Notes: generated by a model not told the origin, from the letters alone. A DNA stretch of 64,000 bases from Bacteroides sp. (GCA_021201335.1 JAJQFD010000058.1:1-64000), one strand, 5' to 3'. Numbered from the stretch's first letter, positions 18,704 to 29,085 are shown. Made by a program: numbers and translations.

Positions 18704-20089
18704 TTATTTGTTTTTTACTATTTGCGCGGTGAATTCAGCTTCACAAACCACTTTTTCACCAACAAAAGCATATCCTCTCATGGTAGCAATCCCTCTACGG
18801 ATAGGAGTTAATAGTTCGACGCGGAAAATTAGTGTATCTCCCGGAACTACTTTCTGACGGAATTTCACGCCATCTATTTTTAGGAAGTAAGTTGAAAAAC
18901 GATCCGCCTCATCCACATTATTCAATACTAATAAACCGCCTACCTGTGCCATCGCTTCGATTTGAAGAACGCCGGGCATAACAGGTTCCTGAGGGAAATG
19001 TCCTGGGAAATACGGCTCATTGGATGTTACGTTTTTAATACCTACAATGTAATTTGCTCCGATTTCAATGACTTTATCTACCAACTGGAATGGATAACGG
19101 TGAGGCAATAATTCACGGATACGATTTACATCCATGATTGGAGCACCCTCGCAGTTATATACGGGTGCCTGTATCTCATGTTTGCGAATTTCTTTTCGCA
19201 TCTGGCGAGCAAATTTATTATTGATGGTATGTCCCGGACGAGTAGCAATAATTCTTCCTTGAATAGGTTTGCCAATCAGAGCAAGATCACCAATTACATC
19301 CAGTAGTTTGTGGCGAGCACATTCATTTGGCCACACTAACGGTATATGATTGATATATCCCATTTTACTGGCATCCATATGAGGAACACCCATTACATCG
19401 GCCAGTTTGTCGAAATTTTCCTGGGACATTTGGCGTTCGTAGATAACGATAGCATTATCCAGGTCACCTCCTTTAATCAGGCCGGCAGATAAGAGTGGTT
19501 CTATTTCACGTACAAAGACGAAAGTGCGGCTTCCCGCAATTTCGTCTTTGAATTTACTCATATCTTCTAATGTAGCATATTGATTAGGGATTATTTCCGA
19601 ATCGTAAGAAACTAATACGTTCAAACTGAAGTTCTCATCCGGAAGAACGATAATAGAAGAACCTGTGTTCTCATCCCTAAATTCTATTTTTGATTTGATA
19701 ATATAAAAGTCTTTAACCGCTGTTTGCTCTTCAATGCCGACTTTTTCAATTTCTTCAACATATCGCTTAGAACTTCCTTCCAGGATCGGGAATTCTGGAC
19801 CATCCACTTCGATCAGGCAGTTGTCAATTCCCAAAGCGTACAATGCTGCCATTCCATGTTCAATGGTGCTGACTCTGGCATTCCCTTTGGCCAATACTGT
19901 GCCCCGAGTAGTTTCCACTACATTGTCCGCTACAGCATCAATAATGGGTTTATTATCTAAATCTATTCGTTGTATTTTATATCCATGATTGTCAGGAGCA
20001 GGATTAAACGTAACAGTGAGGTTGAGCCCGGTATGTAATCCTTTCCCACTGAGAGAAAAACTGCTTTTAAGTGTCTTCTGTTTTATCAT
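18704..20089 (-). CDS. lpxC/fabZ: Bifunctional LpxC deacetylase / FabZ dehydratase
   Basis: A 461-residue fusion. Residues 1-300 are UDP-3-O-acyl-N-acetylglucosamine deacetylase (KSSFSLSGKGLHTG at the start, zinc ligands in STIEHGMAALYALG and in HKLLDVIGDLALIG). Residues 315-461 are beta-hydroxyacyl-ACP dehydratase FabZ (LLPHRYPFQLVDKV, then GHFPQEPVMPGVLQIEAMAQ with catalytic His and Glu). The fusion couples the committed step of lipid A synthesis to fatty-acid elongation and is a marker of Bacteroidota. Confidence 0.96.
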   Translation of the reverse strand: MIKQKTLKSSFSLSGKGLHTGLNLTVTFNPAPDNHGYKIQRIDLDNKPIIDAVADNVVETTRGTVLAKGNARVSTIEHGMAALYALGIDNCLIEVDGPEFPILEGSSKRYVEEIEKVGIEEQTAVKDFYIIKSKIEFRDENTGSSIIVLPDENFSLNVLVSYDSEIIPNQYATLEDMSKFKDEIAGSRTFVFVREIEPLLSAGLIKGGDLDNAIVIYERQMSQENFDKLADVMGVPHMDASKMGYINHIPLVWPNECARHKLLDVIGDLALIGKPIQGRIIATRPGHTINNKFARQMRKEIRKHEIQAPVYNCEGAPIMDVNRIRELLPHRYPFQLVDKVIEIGANYIVGIKNVTSNEPYFPGHFPQEPVMPGVLQIEAMAQVGGLLVLNNVDEADRFSTYFLKIDGVKFRQKVVPGDTLIFRVELLTPIRRGIATMRGYAFVGEKVVCEAEFTAQIVKNK

Positions 20090-20092
20090 TGA

Positions 20093-21133
20093 TTACTTCT
20101 TTAATTGTTCTTTTAGTTCGTTCAGCTCTTTTCGCAGGCTTTTTAGTTCACTTTGCATTTCAGGGAGTCTTCGAAAAATGACCGAGGATTTAAAAAATAT
20201 TTTCGGATCCATAGTTGGTGTACCAATAATCTGAGTCCCAGGTTTAACAGAAGAGGGTACACCTGACTGTGCACCGATACCGACTTTATCACCTATTGTA
20301 ATGTGTCCTGTTAACCCTGCCTGGCCTCCTATCATACACCATTCGCCTACTTTTGTGGATCCGGCAATACCAGCTTGCGCAGCTATCACTGTATGCGAGC
20401 CAATTTCATCATTATGGGCAATTTGGATTAGATTATCTAGCTTGGCTCCTGTATGAATAATAGTTGCTCCCATAGTTGCCCTGTCAATACAGGTATTGGA
20501 CCCAATTTCCACTTTATCTTCCAGAATAACGATGCCAATTTGAGGAATCTTATTATAGCCTTCAGCAGCAGGAGCGAATCCAAAGCCGTCTGCACCAATA
20601 ACAGCACCAGAATGCAACACGCACTCATTGCCGATCCGGCAATCATAGTACACTGAAACATTTGGATAGATAATGCTATTGTTGCCTATTTTTACGTTTT
20701 CGCCAATATAAGTATGAGGATATATTTGGGTATTGTCACCCACAACTACATTCTCGCCAATGTATGCGAAAGGGCCCACATATACATTTTCACCCAATTG
20801 GGCGCTGGAGGATATATATGCCAGCGAATCAATTCCCTGTTTTTGAGGCTTACTTGACTCATAAACAGTCAATAGTTTGGCTAAGCTTTCATAGGCATTA
20901 TCCACTTTAATTAAAGTAGCTTTTATTTCCTTTTCAGCAACAAAGTCTTTGTTAACCAAAACTATTGTAGATTCTGTAGTATATATATAGGGGGTATATT
21001 TGGGGTTTGAGAGAAAAGATAAAGCTCCGGGTATTCCTTCTTCTATTTTAGCAAATGTATGTACAGTTGCGTTCTCGTCGCCAATAATTTCTCCCTGTAT
21101 AAATGTTGCTATCTGCTTAGCCGAAAATTCCAT
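20093..21133 (-). CDS. lpxD: UDP-3-O-(3-hydroxyacyl)glucosamine N-acyltransferase
   Basis: A 346-residue trimeric beta-helix enzyme. The N-terminal uridine-binding domain (about 1-95) is followed by hexapeptide repeats (IGENVVVGDNTQIYPHTYIGENV) with the catalytic His stretch LIQIAHNDEIG, and ends in a coiled-coil helix (about 322-346). It adds the N-linked acyl chain in lipid A. It is the first gene of the lpx operon, 3 bases before lpxC/fabZ. Confidence 0.95.
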   Translation of the reverse strand: MEFSAKQIATFIQGEIIGDENATVHTFAKIEEGIPGALSFLSNPKYTPYIYTTESTIVLVNKDFVAEKEIKATLIKVDNAYESLAKLLTVYESSKPQKQGIDSLAYISSSAQLGENVYVGPFAYIGENVVVGDNTQIYPHTYIGENVKIGNNSIIYPNVSVYYDCRIGNECVLHSGAVIGADGFGFAPAAEGYNKIPQIGIVILEDKVEIGSNTCIDRATMGATIIHTGAKLDNLIQIAHNDEIGSHTVIAAQAGIAGSTKVGEWCMIGGQAGLTGHITIGDKVGIGAQSGVPSSVKPGTQIIGTPTMDPKIFFKSSVIFRRLPEMQSELKSLRKELNELKEQLKK

Positions 21134-21260
21134 GTTTATGGTATGTTATTATATAATATAAATCTGAAATAGTTTTTTTATTAAAAAAAATACCGTATTT
21201 ACCGTTCAAACTTATTTTAAAACGCAAATAACGGATTTTTTTCTTATATATCCTTATTCT

Positions 21261-22508
21261 TTAAGGTATATTTTGTATTCTATCAGGTATCCGCAAATAA
21301 CAAATGTAGTATTTCTTTACTTTATTGGATAGTACAGAACTGTTAAACATATCGGATGCTTCTGCAATGTTCTGTACACATCCATCCTTATAAAGAATAT
21401 CTATACTGTCTTCTGCCGGATCGTACATGTTCTTTGCAATACTGGGGGTAGAAATAAAGTAGTTGGCTTCAAGGATCGATAAATGGAGATATTCACTGAT
21501 TTGTGAAATTATCCGGTATTTATATTCTTCCGTAAAGGGTTCGGAGGATGTTTCTACTTTGAATAAGTTTCTGGTTATCAATCTTGTACTTAGCGTAGAA
21601 AGCACAGTATCCGGGTGTGAACTCCAGACTTTCATGGCTGTCCAGATATCATTGTCGTCTAATTGGACGAAATGCTGGATGGTATCGGGATTATTATGAA
21701 AGCTGTTTCTATCTATCTTGTTATATAAAAAGAAATGTAATGCAGGGGAACAAAAAAGATCAATATCTTTACATGCCAGTTCATGGGCTCGCAAGAGTGT
21801 GCTGATAAGCATACGTTCGCAGGCAACAGATGTCTTATGCAAGTAGACCTGCCAATACATTAATCGACGAGAAGTTAAGAAGTTTTCGATAGAATAAATT
21901 CCTTTGGATTCAACAACCAAATGATCTTCTTTAACATCGAGCATCTTAATAATCCTTGCAGACCCAATGTTACCTTCTGTTACTCCGGTAAAAAAGCTGT
22001 CTCTCCGAAGATAATCCAGGCGGTCCATGTCCAACTGACCGCTTACCAGTTGATGAAGGAACTTTTTGGGATATTGGTTTCGAAAAATACGAATGGCTAC
22101 ATCCAGTTTTCCATTGAATTCTTTATTCATATGTTCCATTAACATCAGGGAGATATCTTCATGGGATAGATCCTGGATAATAGTATTTTCAAATACATGT
22201 GAAAAAGGACCATGCCCGATATCATGCAAAAGAATTGCTGCCTGTACAGCTTCCGCTTCTTCTTCCGTAATCTTTACCCCTTTGAGTTGCAATTGAAGAA
22301 TAGCTTCACTCATTAAATGAAAGGCACCGAGGGAATGCTGGAAACGGGTGTGTTGTGCACCTGGGTAGACATACGATGTAATCCCCATTTGCTTGATACG
22401 CGTTAGGCGTTGTAACAATGGGTGTTGCACAATCGCCGATAATAATCCTTCCGGCACATTAATGAATCCAAATACCGGATCGCTGATTATTTTTCGCTTG
22501 TATATCAT
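21261..22508 (-). CDS. HD domain phosphohydrolase
   Basis: A 415-residue soluble protein with the HD metal-binding signature: TRFQHSLGAFHLM near residue 55 and LLHDIGHGPFSHVFE near residue 95, followed by GQLDMDRLDYLRRD. This is the pattern of the dGTPase/SAMHD1-like HD group, which hydrolyses dNTPs or other phosphoesters. Substrate unknown. It follows pyrF by 6 bases and ends an operon that starts at purM. Confidence 0.88.
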   Translation of the reverse strand: MIYKRKIISDPVFGFINVPEGLLSAIVQHPLLQRLTRIKQMGITSYVYPGAQHTRFQHSLGAFHLMSEAILQLQLKGVKITEEEAEAVQAAILLHDIGHGPFSHVFENTIIQDLSHEDISLMLMEHMNKEFNGKLDVAIRIFRNQYPKKFLHQLVSGQLDMDRLDYLRRDSFFTGVTEGNIGSARIIKMLDVKEDHLVVESKGIYSIENFLTSRRLMYWQVYLHKTSVACERMLISTLLRAHELACKDIDLFCSPALHFFLYNKIDRNSFHNNPDTIQHFVQLDDNDIWTAMKVWSSHPDTVLSTLSTRLITRNLFKVETSSEPFTEEYKYRIISQISEYLHLSILEANYFISTPSIAKNMYDPAEDSIDILYKDGCVQNIAEASDMFNSSVLSNKVKKYYICYLRIPDRIQNIP

Positions 22509-22514
22509 TTTCGC

Positions 22515-23339
22515 TTAAAGTATAGCCTTTAATTGTTCTGCCATCTGTTCCTGTACTTCTTTTGCGGCAGTGCGGGCTGCCTCTGCAAACTTTTCAGTAT
22601 TATCTGCATAAATTATTGCGCGCGAAGAATTGACAATTAGTCCGCAGGTGCTATTCATGCCGTATTTGCAGACTTCTTCCAGAGAACCACCCTGTGCTCC
22701 TACTCCGGGAACGAGCAAAAAGTGGTTAGGTACAAGTTTCCGGATATCTTTAAACATTTTTCCCTGAGTTGCACCTACAACATACATCATTTGTTCGTCA
22801 TTGGCCCACTCTTGTGATTTTTTTAAAACTTTTTCAAATAAGTGTTCACCGGATTTATCTTCCGTTAACTGAAAATCCTGTGAACCTTTATTGGAAGTAA
22901 GTGCTAAAAGAATTACCCATTTTTCTGGATAAAGAAGAAATGGCTTGACACTATCTTCACCCATATAAGGAGCCACAGTAACAGAATCAATATCCAATTC
23001 ATCAAAAAAAGAGCGGGCATACATTTCACTTGTATTTCCTATATCTCCGCGTTTTGCGTCTGCAATAATAAACTGATCTGGATAATTTTCTTTGAGGTAG
23101 TTGACTGTTTTTTCAAATGCTATCCATCCTTTTACACCTAGGCTTTCGTAAAATGCCAGATTGGGTTTATATGCGATACAAAGATCAGCCGTAGCATCAA
23201 TTATTGCTTTATTAAAAGTAAAAATCGGATCTTGGTCTTTTAAAAGATAGGTCGGGATTTTCTTTATGTCGGTATCCAATCCTATGCAGAGAAAGGATTT
23301 TTTATGTTGAATGTTTTCAAATAATTGTTGTTTATTCAT
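22515..23339 (-). CDS. pyrF: Orotidine 5'-phosphate decarboxylase
   Basis: A 274-residue decarboxylase, the last step of UMP synthesis. It carries the type 2 OMPDC features: LCIGLDTDIKKIP at the start, FIIADAKRGDIGNTS with the catalytic Lys-Asp array, VAPYMGED, and VPGVGAQGG near the C-terminal phosphate site. The length is typical of the longer bacterial type. Confidence 0.95.
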   Translation of the reverse strand: MNKQQLFENIQHKKSFLCIGLDTDIKKIPTYLLKDQDPIFTFNKAIIDATADLCIAYKPNLAFYESLGVKGWIAFEKTVNYLKENYPDQFIIADAKRGDIGNTSEMYARSFFDELDIDSVTVAPYMGEDSVKPFLLYPEKWVILLALTSNKGSQDFQLTEDKSGEHLFEKVLKKSQEWANDEQMMYVVGATQGKMFKDIRKLVPNHFLLVPGVGAQGGSLEEVCKYGMNSTCGLIVNSSRAIIYADNTEKFAEAARTAAKEVQEQMAEQLKAIL

Positions 23340-23443
23340 TTGATTTCTTAGGTTTATTTAGTTCTAAATTTGTTGTTCTTGGATATTTTAATATTGCATT
23401 TCTCCACATGAAAATTATAAACTCAAAAACAACAAAACTCAAA

Positions 23444-24532
23444 TTACAATTCGCTTTCTTTCATCCTTTCCGCATTCTCGGCAACAATCAGATGATCAAT
23501 ACAATCCTGAATATCTCCATCCATAAAAGCTGCGAGATTATATATGGTATAATTAATCCGGTGATCAGTTATACGTCCTTGAGGATAATTGTAAGTACGT
23601 ATTTTGGCGGAACGGTCGCCAGTAGAAACCATTGTTTTTCTTTTGGAAGAGATTGCAGCCAGATGCTCCTGCATTTTCATATCGTATAGTCGCGTACGAA
23701 GCATTTGCAAAGCCATTTCTTTATTTGCAAGCTGTGAGCGGGATATTTGACATTGAATCTGTATACCAGTCGGTTTATGGTAAAGTTGTACTTTTGTTTC
23801 TACCTTATTTACATTCTGTCCTCCGGCACCACTTGAACGTGCTGTCTGGAATTCCAGATCGGCAGGATTGATTTCCACATCTACTTCTTCGGCCTCCGGC
23901 AGTACAGCTACGGATGCGGCAGAAGTATGTACCCGGCCTTGAGTTTCTGTTGCGGGAACACGTTGTACGCGATGTACACCGCTTTCGTATTTAAGAGTTC
24001 CGTATACATTGTCACCGGTTACTGTGAAAATAATTTCTTTAAATCCGCCGGAACTTCCTTCGCTGCTGCTGGTAACTTCCGTTTGCCAACCTTTTGTTTC
24101 ACAATATTTCAGGTACATACGGAACAAATCGCCCGCAAAAATAGCAGCTTCATCTCCGCCGGTGCCTCCACGGATTTCAACAATTGCATTTTTACCATCT
24201 TCCGGATCGGCAGGAATAAGTAATAATTTTATTTCTTCTTCCAATTCTGGCAAACGATTTTGGCTTGCTTCCAGTTCTTCGCGAGCCATTTCGCGCATTT
24301 CCTGATCTTGTTCGTTATTCAGGATTTCATGTGCTTGATCCATATTCGCCAGTGCTTGGATATATTCTTTGCGAGCTTTCATTATATCGTCCAGCTCTTT
24401 GTATTCCTTGGTTAATCTTACAAAGCGTTTCTGGTCGGCTATTACAGAAGGATCAGTTATGAGAGTTGATACTTCTTCGAAACGGCTTACCAAGCCTTCT
24501 AATTTTTCTAATATATTATTGTTATCTGCCAT
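23444..24532 (-). CDS. prfA: Peptide chain release factor 1
   Basis: A 362-residue release factor for UAA and UAG. It contains the codon-reading PAT tripeptide (RVQRVPATETQGRVHTS) and the peptidyl-hydrolysis motif SSGAGGQNVNK with GGQ. I take the start at MADNNN (24532), since the upstream residues to 24571 overlap the preceding gene's 3' end and are atypical. It follows a lipoprotein gene immediately. Confidence 0.95.
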   Translation of the reverse strand: MADNNNILEKLEGLVSRFEEVSTLITDPSVIADQKRFVRLTKEYKELDDIMKARKEYIQALANMDQAHEILNNEQDQEMREMAREELEASQNRLPELEEEIKLLLIPADPEDGKNAIVEIRGGTGGDEAAIFAGDLFRMYLKYCETKGWQTEVTSSSEGSSGGFKEIIFTVTGDNVYGTLKYESGVHRVQRVPATETQGRVHTSAASVAVLPEAEEVDVEINPADLEFQTARSSGAGGQNVNKVETKVQLYHKPTGIQIQCQISRSQLANKEMALQMLRTRLYDMKMQEHLAAISSKRKTMVSTGDRSAKIRTYNYPQGRITDHRINYTIYNLAAFMDGDIQDCIDHLIVAENAERMKESEL

Positions 24533-24533
24533 T

Positions 24534-25565
24534 CTAGTTAATATCAATTTTACTAAGATAATAGATGTCATGATAGGACATCCGACGTCTAGTAAATGTT
24601 TTAAAGATTAAATTACTATCAGAATGATGAATGATCTTACAGGTAGTATAATCATCGTAATATTGACCATTTTCGTGATCTTTCACCTGCTCAGTAAGTA
24701 TTAACTCTTCACCTGTATAGTTGTATATATAACTGGCAGGCATACGTTTATTATTAAAAAAGAACGAATCCTCAGTTAGTGTTAAGGTCAAAGATACATT
24801 ATGAATAATTGTATCGGATAAATTCATATCGTTATGAATTGTTTTACAGGAATCAGTGTTCCAGGTTCCTGTAATATCAGGTTTATTATAATTAGTTCCT
24901 ATTTTCTTAAAACTCATTTTAGAGTTTTTATTATAATTGAAAGAAGTCTTCACTTCATTCTCTGATACTTTAATGGGTAAAAAGAGTGCCGGATATCCCA
25001 TTATAGTATATTCATTCCATAATTCTATAAAGTGAGTATCTTCTATCTCGTGTAATTTCCAGGAATAAAATTGTTGAAATCCATGTATATTTCTTTGTAA
25101 ATATAAGCTGTCATTCACAAATTCAAGGGTATCACTTCCTAATGAGTCACTATAACAGAAAAAAGGCCCTTTGAGAAAATTACGAGTGAGCTTAGACCCT
25201 TCCGGGAAAGAAGATGCTCTAACTAAAACTATTTCATTTATTCTAGTGTCATCCAAACTGTTTACCGTATCTGAGTTTAAGAGATATAAATGAAGTTCAT
25301 TATCTGCTATTTTATAATTTAAAATAGTAGTATCATTAATAACTAATGTATCTTTATTTATGCGATAATGGACAGTGATGGGTGTGTCGGCCCAATAGAA
25401 TGAATTAATATATAAAGAATCCAAGGAAAAATCATAAATTGTAGAAAAAAGAACTTCCCCATATTTTTTACTAGATGTATATGATCCTATCCATACCCCT
25501 CGTATATCCCTCGAAGTACAGGATAAAAAACATAACGTGATTAATAAAAATATAAGTTTTCTCAT
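24534..25565 (-). CDS. Lipoprotein of unknown function
   Basis: A 343-residue protein with a short lipoprotein signal (LCFLSC, Cys-16). The mature part is beta-rich and appears to contain two related lipocalin-like halves: early RGVWIGSYTSSKKYGEV with LYINSFYW, and later ITGTWNTDSCKTIH with SFFFNNKRMPASYIYNY. I do not recognise a named family. It sits between purM and prfA, 18 bases after purM, inside a housekeeping operon, which is an unusual place for a surface lipoprotein. Confidence 0.75.
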   Translation of the reverse strand: MRKLIFLLITLCFLSCTSRDIRGVWIGSYTSSKKYGEVLFSTIYDFSLDSLYINSFYWADTPITVHYRINKDTLVINDTTILNYKIADNELHLYLLNSDTVNSLDDTRINEIVLVRASSFPEGSKLTRNFLKGPFFCYSDSLGSDTLEFVNDSLYLQRNIHGFQQFYSWKLHEIEDTHFIELWNEYTIMGYPALFLPIKVSENEVKTSFNYNKNSKMSFKKIGTNYNKPDITGTWNTDSCKTIHNDMNLSDTIIHNVSLTLTLTEDSFFFNNKRMPASYIYNYTGEELILTEQVKDHENGQYYDDYTTCKIIHHSDSNLIFKTFTRRRMSYHDIYYLSKIDIN

Positions 25566-25583
25566 CTCGGAAATAACAATAAA

Positions 25584-26750
25584 TTAATAATAAAAGGTAC
25601 CAAATTCACTTTTAATTATTAATTCTTTGTGATTGCTGTCCTCTACCCGCCCCACAATCTTAGCATCAATATTAAACGATTTAGACATATAGATTATTTC
25701 TTCCGCATATTCGGCAGAAATATAAAACTCCATACGATGTCCCATATTGAAAACCTTGTACATCTCTGCCCAATCGGTTCCGCTTTGTTCCTGAATTGTT
25801 TTGAATAATGGTGGGATAGGAAATAGATTATCTTTTACAATACGTACTTGGTCAACAAAATGAAGAATCTTAGTTTGTGCTCCACCTGAGCAGTGAATCA
25901 TGCCATGAATATGAGGGCGAATTTCATCCAGTATCTTTTTTACGACTGGTGCATAAGTACGGGTGGGAGAGAGTACTAACTTTCCCGCATCCAAAGGAGA
26001 TTCTTTAACCGGATCGGTTAATTTTAGATTGCCGGAATAAATTAAATCAGATGGGACAGCTGCGTCATAGCTTTCCGGGTATTTTTCTGCCAGGTATTTA
26101 GCAAATACATCATGGCGTGCAGAAGTTAAACCATTGCTTCCCATGCCTCCATTGTATTCCTTTTCGTAAGTTGCCTGCCCATCGGAAGCAAGACCTACAA
26201 TCACATCACCCGGACGTATATTGGCATTGTCAATGACCTCACTGCGTTTCATACGGCAGGTTACCGTACTGTCAACAATGATGGTTCGTACAAGATCGCC
26301 TACATCAGCAGTTTCACCACCAGTGGCATATACTCCTATACCCATTTCGCGGAGCTCATTCAAAAGTTCATCTGTACCATTGATGATAGCAGATATTACT
26401 TCACCGGGGATTAATAGTTTGTTTCGTCCAATGGTAGAAGATACCAGAATATTATCAATGGCACCCACACAAAGTAAATCATCGATATTCATAATCAGCG
26501 CATCCTGTGCAATTCCCTTCCAGACAGAAAGATCGCCTGTTTCTTTCCAATACAGATAGGCCAGGGATGATTTGGTACCGGCACCATCTGCATGCATGAT
26601 ATTACAATATTCAGGATCACCACCTAAAATATCGGGTATAATTTTGCAGAAAGCTTTTGGGAAAATGCCTTTATCAATGTTCTGGATAGCATTGTGTACA
26701 TCCTCTTTTGATGCAGATACGCCTCGCATCATGTATCGTTGATTACTCAT
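25584..26750 (-). CDS. purM: Phosphoribosylformylglycinamidine cyclo-ligase (AIR synthase)
   Basis: A 388-residue PurM-fold enzyme for the fifth step of purine synthesis. It shows the ATP-grasp-like PurM pattern: MHADGAGTKSSLAYLY, KGIAQDALIMNIDDLLCVGA, ATGGETADVGDLVRT and GMIHCSGGAQTKI. It is longer and somewhat divergent from the E. coli enzyme, as seen for the Bacteroidota form. First gene of the purM - lipoprotein - prfA - pyrF - HD run. Confidence 0.9.
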   Translation of the reverse strand: MSNQRYMMRGVSASKEDVHNAIQNIDKGIFPKAFCKIIPDILGGDPEYCNIMHADGAGTKSSLAYLYWKETGDLSVWKGIAQDALIMNIDDLLCVGAIDNILVSSTIGRNKLLIPGEVISAIINGTDELLNELREMGIGVYATGGETADVGDLVRTIIVDSTVTCRMKRSEVIDNANIRPGDVIVGLASDGQATYEKEYNGGMGSNGLTSARHDVFAKYLAEKYPESYDAAVPSDLIYSGNLKLTDPVKESPLDAGKLVLSPTRTYAPVVKKILDEIRPHIHGMIHCSGGAQTKILHFVDQVRIVKDNLFPIPPLFKTIQEQSGTDWAEMYKVFNMGHRMEFYISAEYAEEIIYMSKSFNIDAKIVGRVEDSNHKELIIKSEFGTFYY

Positions 26751-27364
26751 GAGTTATGTGAATTTTAATCCGGCAGCAAAATTACTGTTTTTAAGTCGAA
26801 TAATAAAATAGAGTGTACAGTATAATTGGGTGCATACTTTTCACTATGAGTGAAATAGGCATTGTTTTACCTAAGAGAAAAGATATAATGACAGGGGGCA
26901 TTTTGTTTGGATCGGTTCAAACGAATAAAGTTATTGGATACATTTTCAGCAAATGTTTTACTCAAATAGCATTGTTTTATTCTGGTAACCAAAGGATTTA
27001 CAAAGATAATCTAATGAATTCTGAGTTATAAAACGTGTTATCAGAGTATGAAACTTGTGTAACTTGCATGCTGGAGAAAAGCGATAATTAAACTCTCTTA
27101 ATATGCATGTATTTAGCAACTTATGTGGAGGATAGGAGACTAGTGATACTTTTTGAGATATATTCTTCTAAGAGAGTGTGTTAAGTAGAGAATTAGATCA
27201 TTTAAAAGAAGAAGTTCTTTTAAGTTAAGGATACGGTAGGATTTATCCCAAATTCCGGTAGTATTTGAGAAAAATTGAATAAGGTTTTCCGTCATCTTCC
27301 TGTAGCTTTTCCCCTTGATTCTGATAGGGCAAGGAGTTGAAGCGCATATCTCAAACGAAAAAAA
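26751..27364. other. Intergenic region without a convincing gene
   Basis: About 610 bases between purM and the next minus-strand operon end. A short plus-strand frame (26846-27031, 61 residues) is open, but has no promoter, lacks family features and is probably chance. On the minus strand TATCTTTG (27003-27010) matches the -7 consensus and could start a long purM leader. I see no repeats or RNA gene. Confidence 0.4.
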
Positions 27365-28312
27365 TCATTGAATATATTTTTCAACAAAGGTTTTTACCCG
27401 GTTTGTATACTCTACTTTATTTTCTTTATAGGAGACCGCATGCTTGGCACCGGGTACTATCCATAATTCTTTTGGTTCTGGTTTTGCATCATAAAGTGGA
27501 TAAACCATCCAGGTCGGTACAAAGGTATCAGCATCTCCGTGGATAAAGAGCATGGGTAAAACGGATTTTTTTACCTGATCTAAAGAAGATGCTTCCTTGA
27601 AATTCCATCCGTATTTTAGTTGGCATAACCAGCTGGTACTATACATTAATGGGAATTCCGGTGAATGGAAACGTACTTTCAACTCCTGAGAAAATTCATC
27701 CCACACACTGGTATAGCCACAATCTTCTATAAAGCATTTGACATACTCTTTTTGTTTTTCTCCAGATAACATCATGGTAGTAGCTGCCCCCATTGAAATA
27801 CCATGAACTACCATTTGAAGGCTATCTCCGTAAATGGATTGTGCCACGTCCATCCATTCCAGTACATCTAATCGGTCTTTCCAGCCCATTTGTATGGCAT
27901 TTCCATCACTTTGACCGTGATATTGCAGATCGGGTAATAAAATGTTATAATGTAAATCGTGGTTATATAGATATCCGATCATCATCATCCGAATTGCATT
28001 ATCCGTGTATCCATGTATAATGACAGCTGTCTTATAGGTCGGTTTCGGGGCAACTACATAATAAGCGTGTAATCGTTTCCCCTCTTTATTATGAATAAAA
28101 GTATCTTTTAAAGCAGTTACTTTTTGAAGGCTGTCCATCCATAATTTTACGTATGGATATTTTTTGTACATGTATTCAATAGACTCAACCTCATTTCTTC
28201 CCCGGTGGACAGGTTTCAATGAATAATCAATCATGTAGAAACTGCCACCCACCAAAATGAGGAGCATCAGCAAAAAGACAATGAACAGACTATAAAAGGC
28301 CTTCCTCTTCAT
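27365..28312 (-). CDS. Membrane-anchored alpha/beta hydrolase
   Basis: A 315-residue protein with an N-terminal membrane helix (about residues 6-28). The hydrolase domain has AVIIHGYTDNA (oxyanion), the nucleophile elbow VHGISMGAATTM, FIHGDADTFVPTW (acid) and PGAKHAVSY (His), as in the YqkD/BAAT-like group. It is likely periplasm-facing with an unknown ester or peptide substrate. It follows aroE by 5 bases and is the last gene of its operon. Confidence 0.85.
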   Translation of the reverse strand: MKRKAFYSLFIVFLLMLLILVGGSFYMIDYSLKPVHRGRNEVESIEYMYKKYPYVKLWMDSLQKVTALKDTFIHNKEGKRLHAYYVVAPKPTYKTAVIIHGYTDNAIRMMMIGYLYNHDLHYNILLPDLQYHGQSDGNAIQMGWKDRLDVLEWMDVAQSIYGDSLQMVVHGISMGAATTMMLSGEKQKEYVKCFIEDCGYTSVWDEFSQELKVRFHSPEFPLMYSTSWLCQLKYGWNFKEASSLDQVKKSVLPMLFIHGDADTFVPTWMVYPLYDAKPEPKELWIVPGAKHAVSYKENKVEYTNRVKTFVEKYIQ

Positions 28313-28317
28313 CGTTT

Positions 28318-29067
28318 TTATTCTTTATCTTTTGTCCAGATATCCCAGGCTGCAAATGCTTGTAAAAGAAGCATTTCGAGTCCGTTCTTCACCGCAGCTC
28401 CTTGTTTTTCTCCTTTTTTCATGAAAAGTGTGACATTCGGATTGTATAATAAATCGTAAAGCAGATGATTAGGTGTTAGTTCTTCATAAGGTATGTCCGG
28501 ACATATATCTACATTCGGGAACATCCCCAGAGGAGTACAATTGACTACTACTGTATACTCTCTCATTATTTCAGGCGTTAATTCTTCATAGGTAAGCATG
28601 CCTTTTTGCTTGGTGCGGGAGACATATATACCCTCTACACCTAGTTTCTTTAATCCATGAAAAATGGATTTTGCTGCTCCACCTGTTCCTAAAATAAGTG
28701 CTTTCTTGTGATACTTATTCAATAGTGGTTCAATGGATTGCATGAATCCGATAATATCAGAGTTATATCCGATCAGCTTGGTTTTTCCTTTTTTATGGAT
28801 AATTTTGATAACATTTACAGCTCCGATTTCTGCTGTATCTTTATCTAATTCATCCAAATAATTGATAACTTGTTCTTTATAAGGAATAGTCACATTCAGG
28901 CCTGCCAATGTAGGATTTTCGGCAATAACTTCTTTAAAATCTTTAATACTGGGAATTTCAAAATTAATGTATTCAGCGTCAATACCTTCTGCACGAAATT
29001 TTTCGTTGAAATAACCGATGGAGAATGAATGACGTAACGGGTATCCGATTAAACCATATTTTTCCAT
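28318..29067 (-). CDS. aroE: Shikimate dehydrogenase
   Basis: A 249-residue NADPH enzyme of the aromatic amino-acid pathway. It shows GLIGYPLRHSFS at the start, LNVTIPYKEQVI with the catalytic Lys, GAVNVIK, the nucleotide-binding GTGGAAKSIFHGL, and CTPLGMFP. Length and motif order are normal. Confidence 0.94.
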   Translation of the reverse strand: MEKYGLIGYPLRHSFSIGYFNEKFRAEGIDAEYINFEIPSIKDFKEVIAENPTLAGLNVTIPYKEQVINYLDELDKDTAEIGAVNVIKIIHKKGKTKLIGYNSDIIGFMQSIEPLLNKYHKKALILGTGGAAKSIFHGLKKLGVEGIYVSRTKQKGMLTYEELTPEIMREYTVVVNCTPLGMFPNVDICPDIPYEELTPNHLLYDLLYNPNVTLFMKKGEKQGAAVKNGLEMLLLQAFAAWDIWTKDKE

Positions 29068-29085
29068 AGTGAGGGTGAATTTAAT

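Noticed and set aside
26846..27031. Small plus-strand gene of 61 residues
   Set aside because: No promoter, no family features and no conserved context; probably chance in an AT-rich gap.
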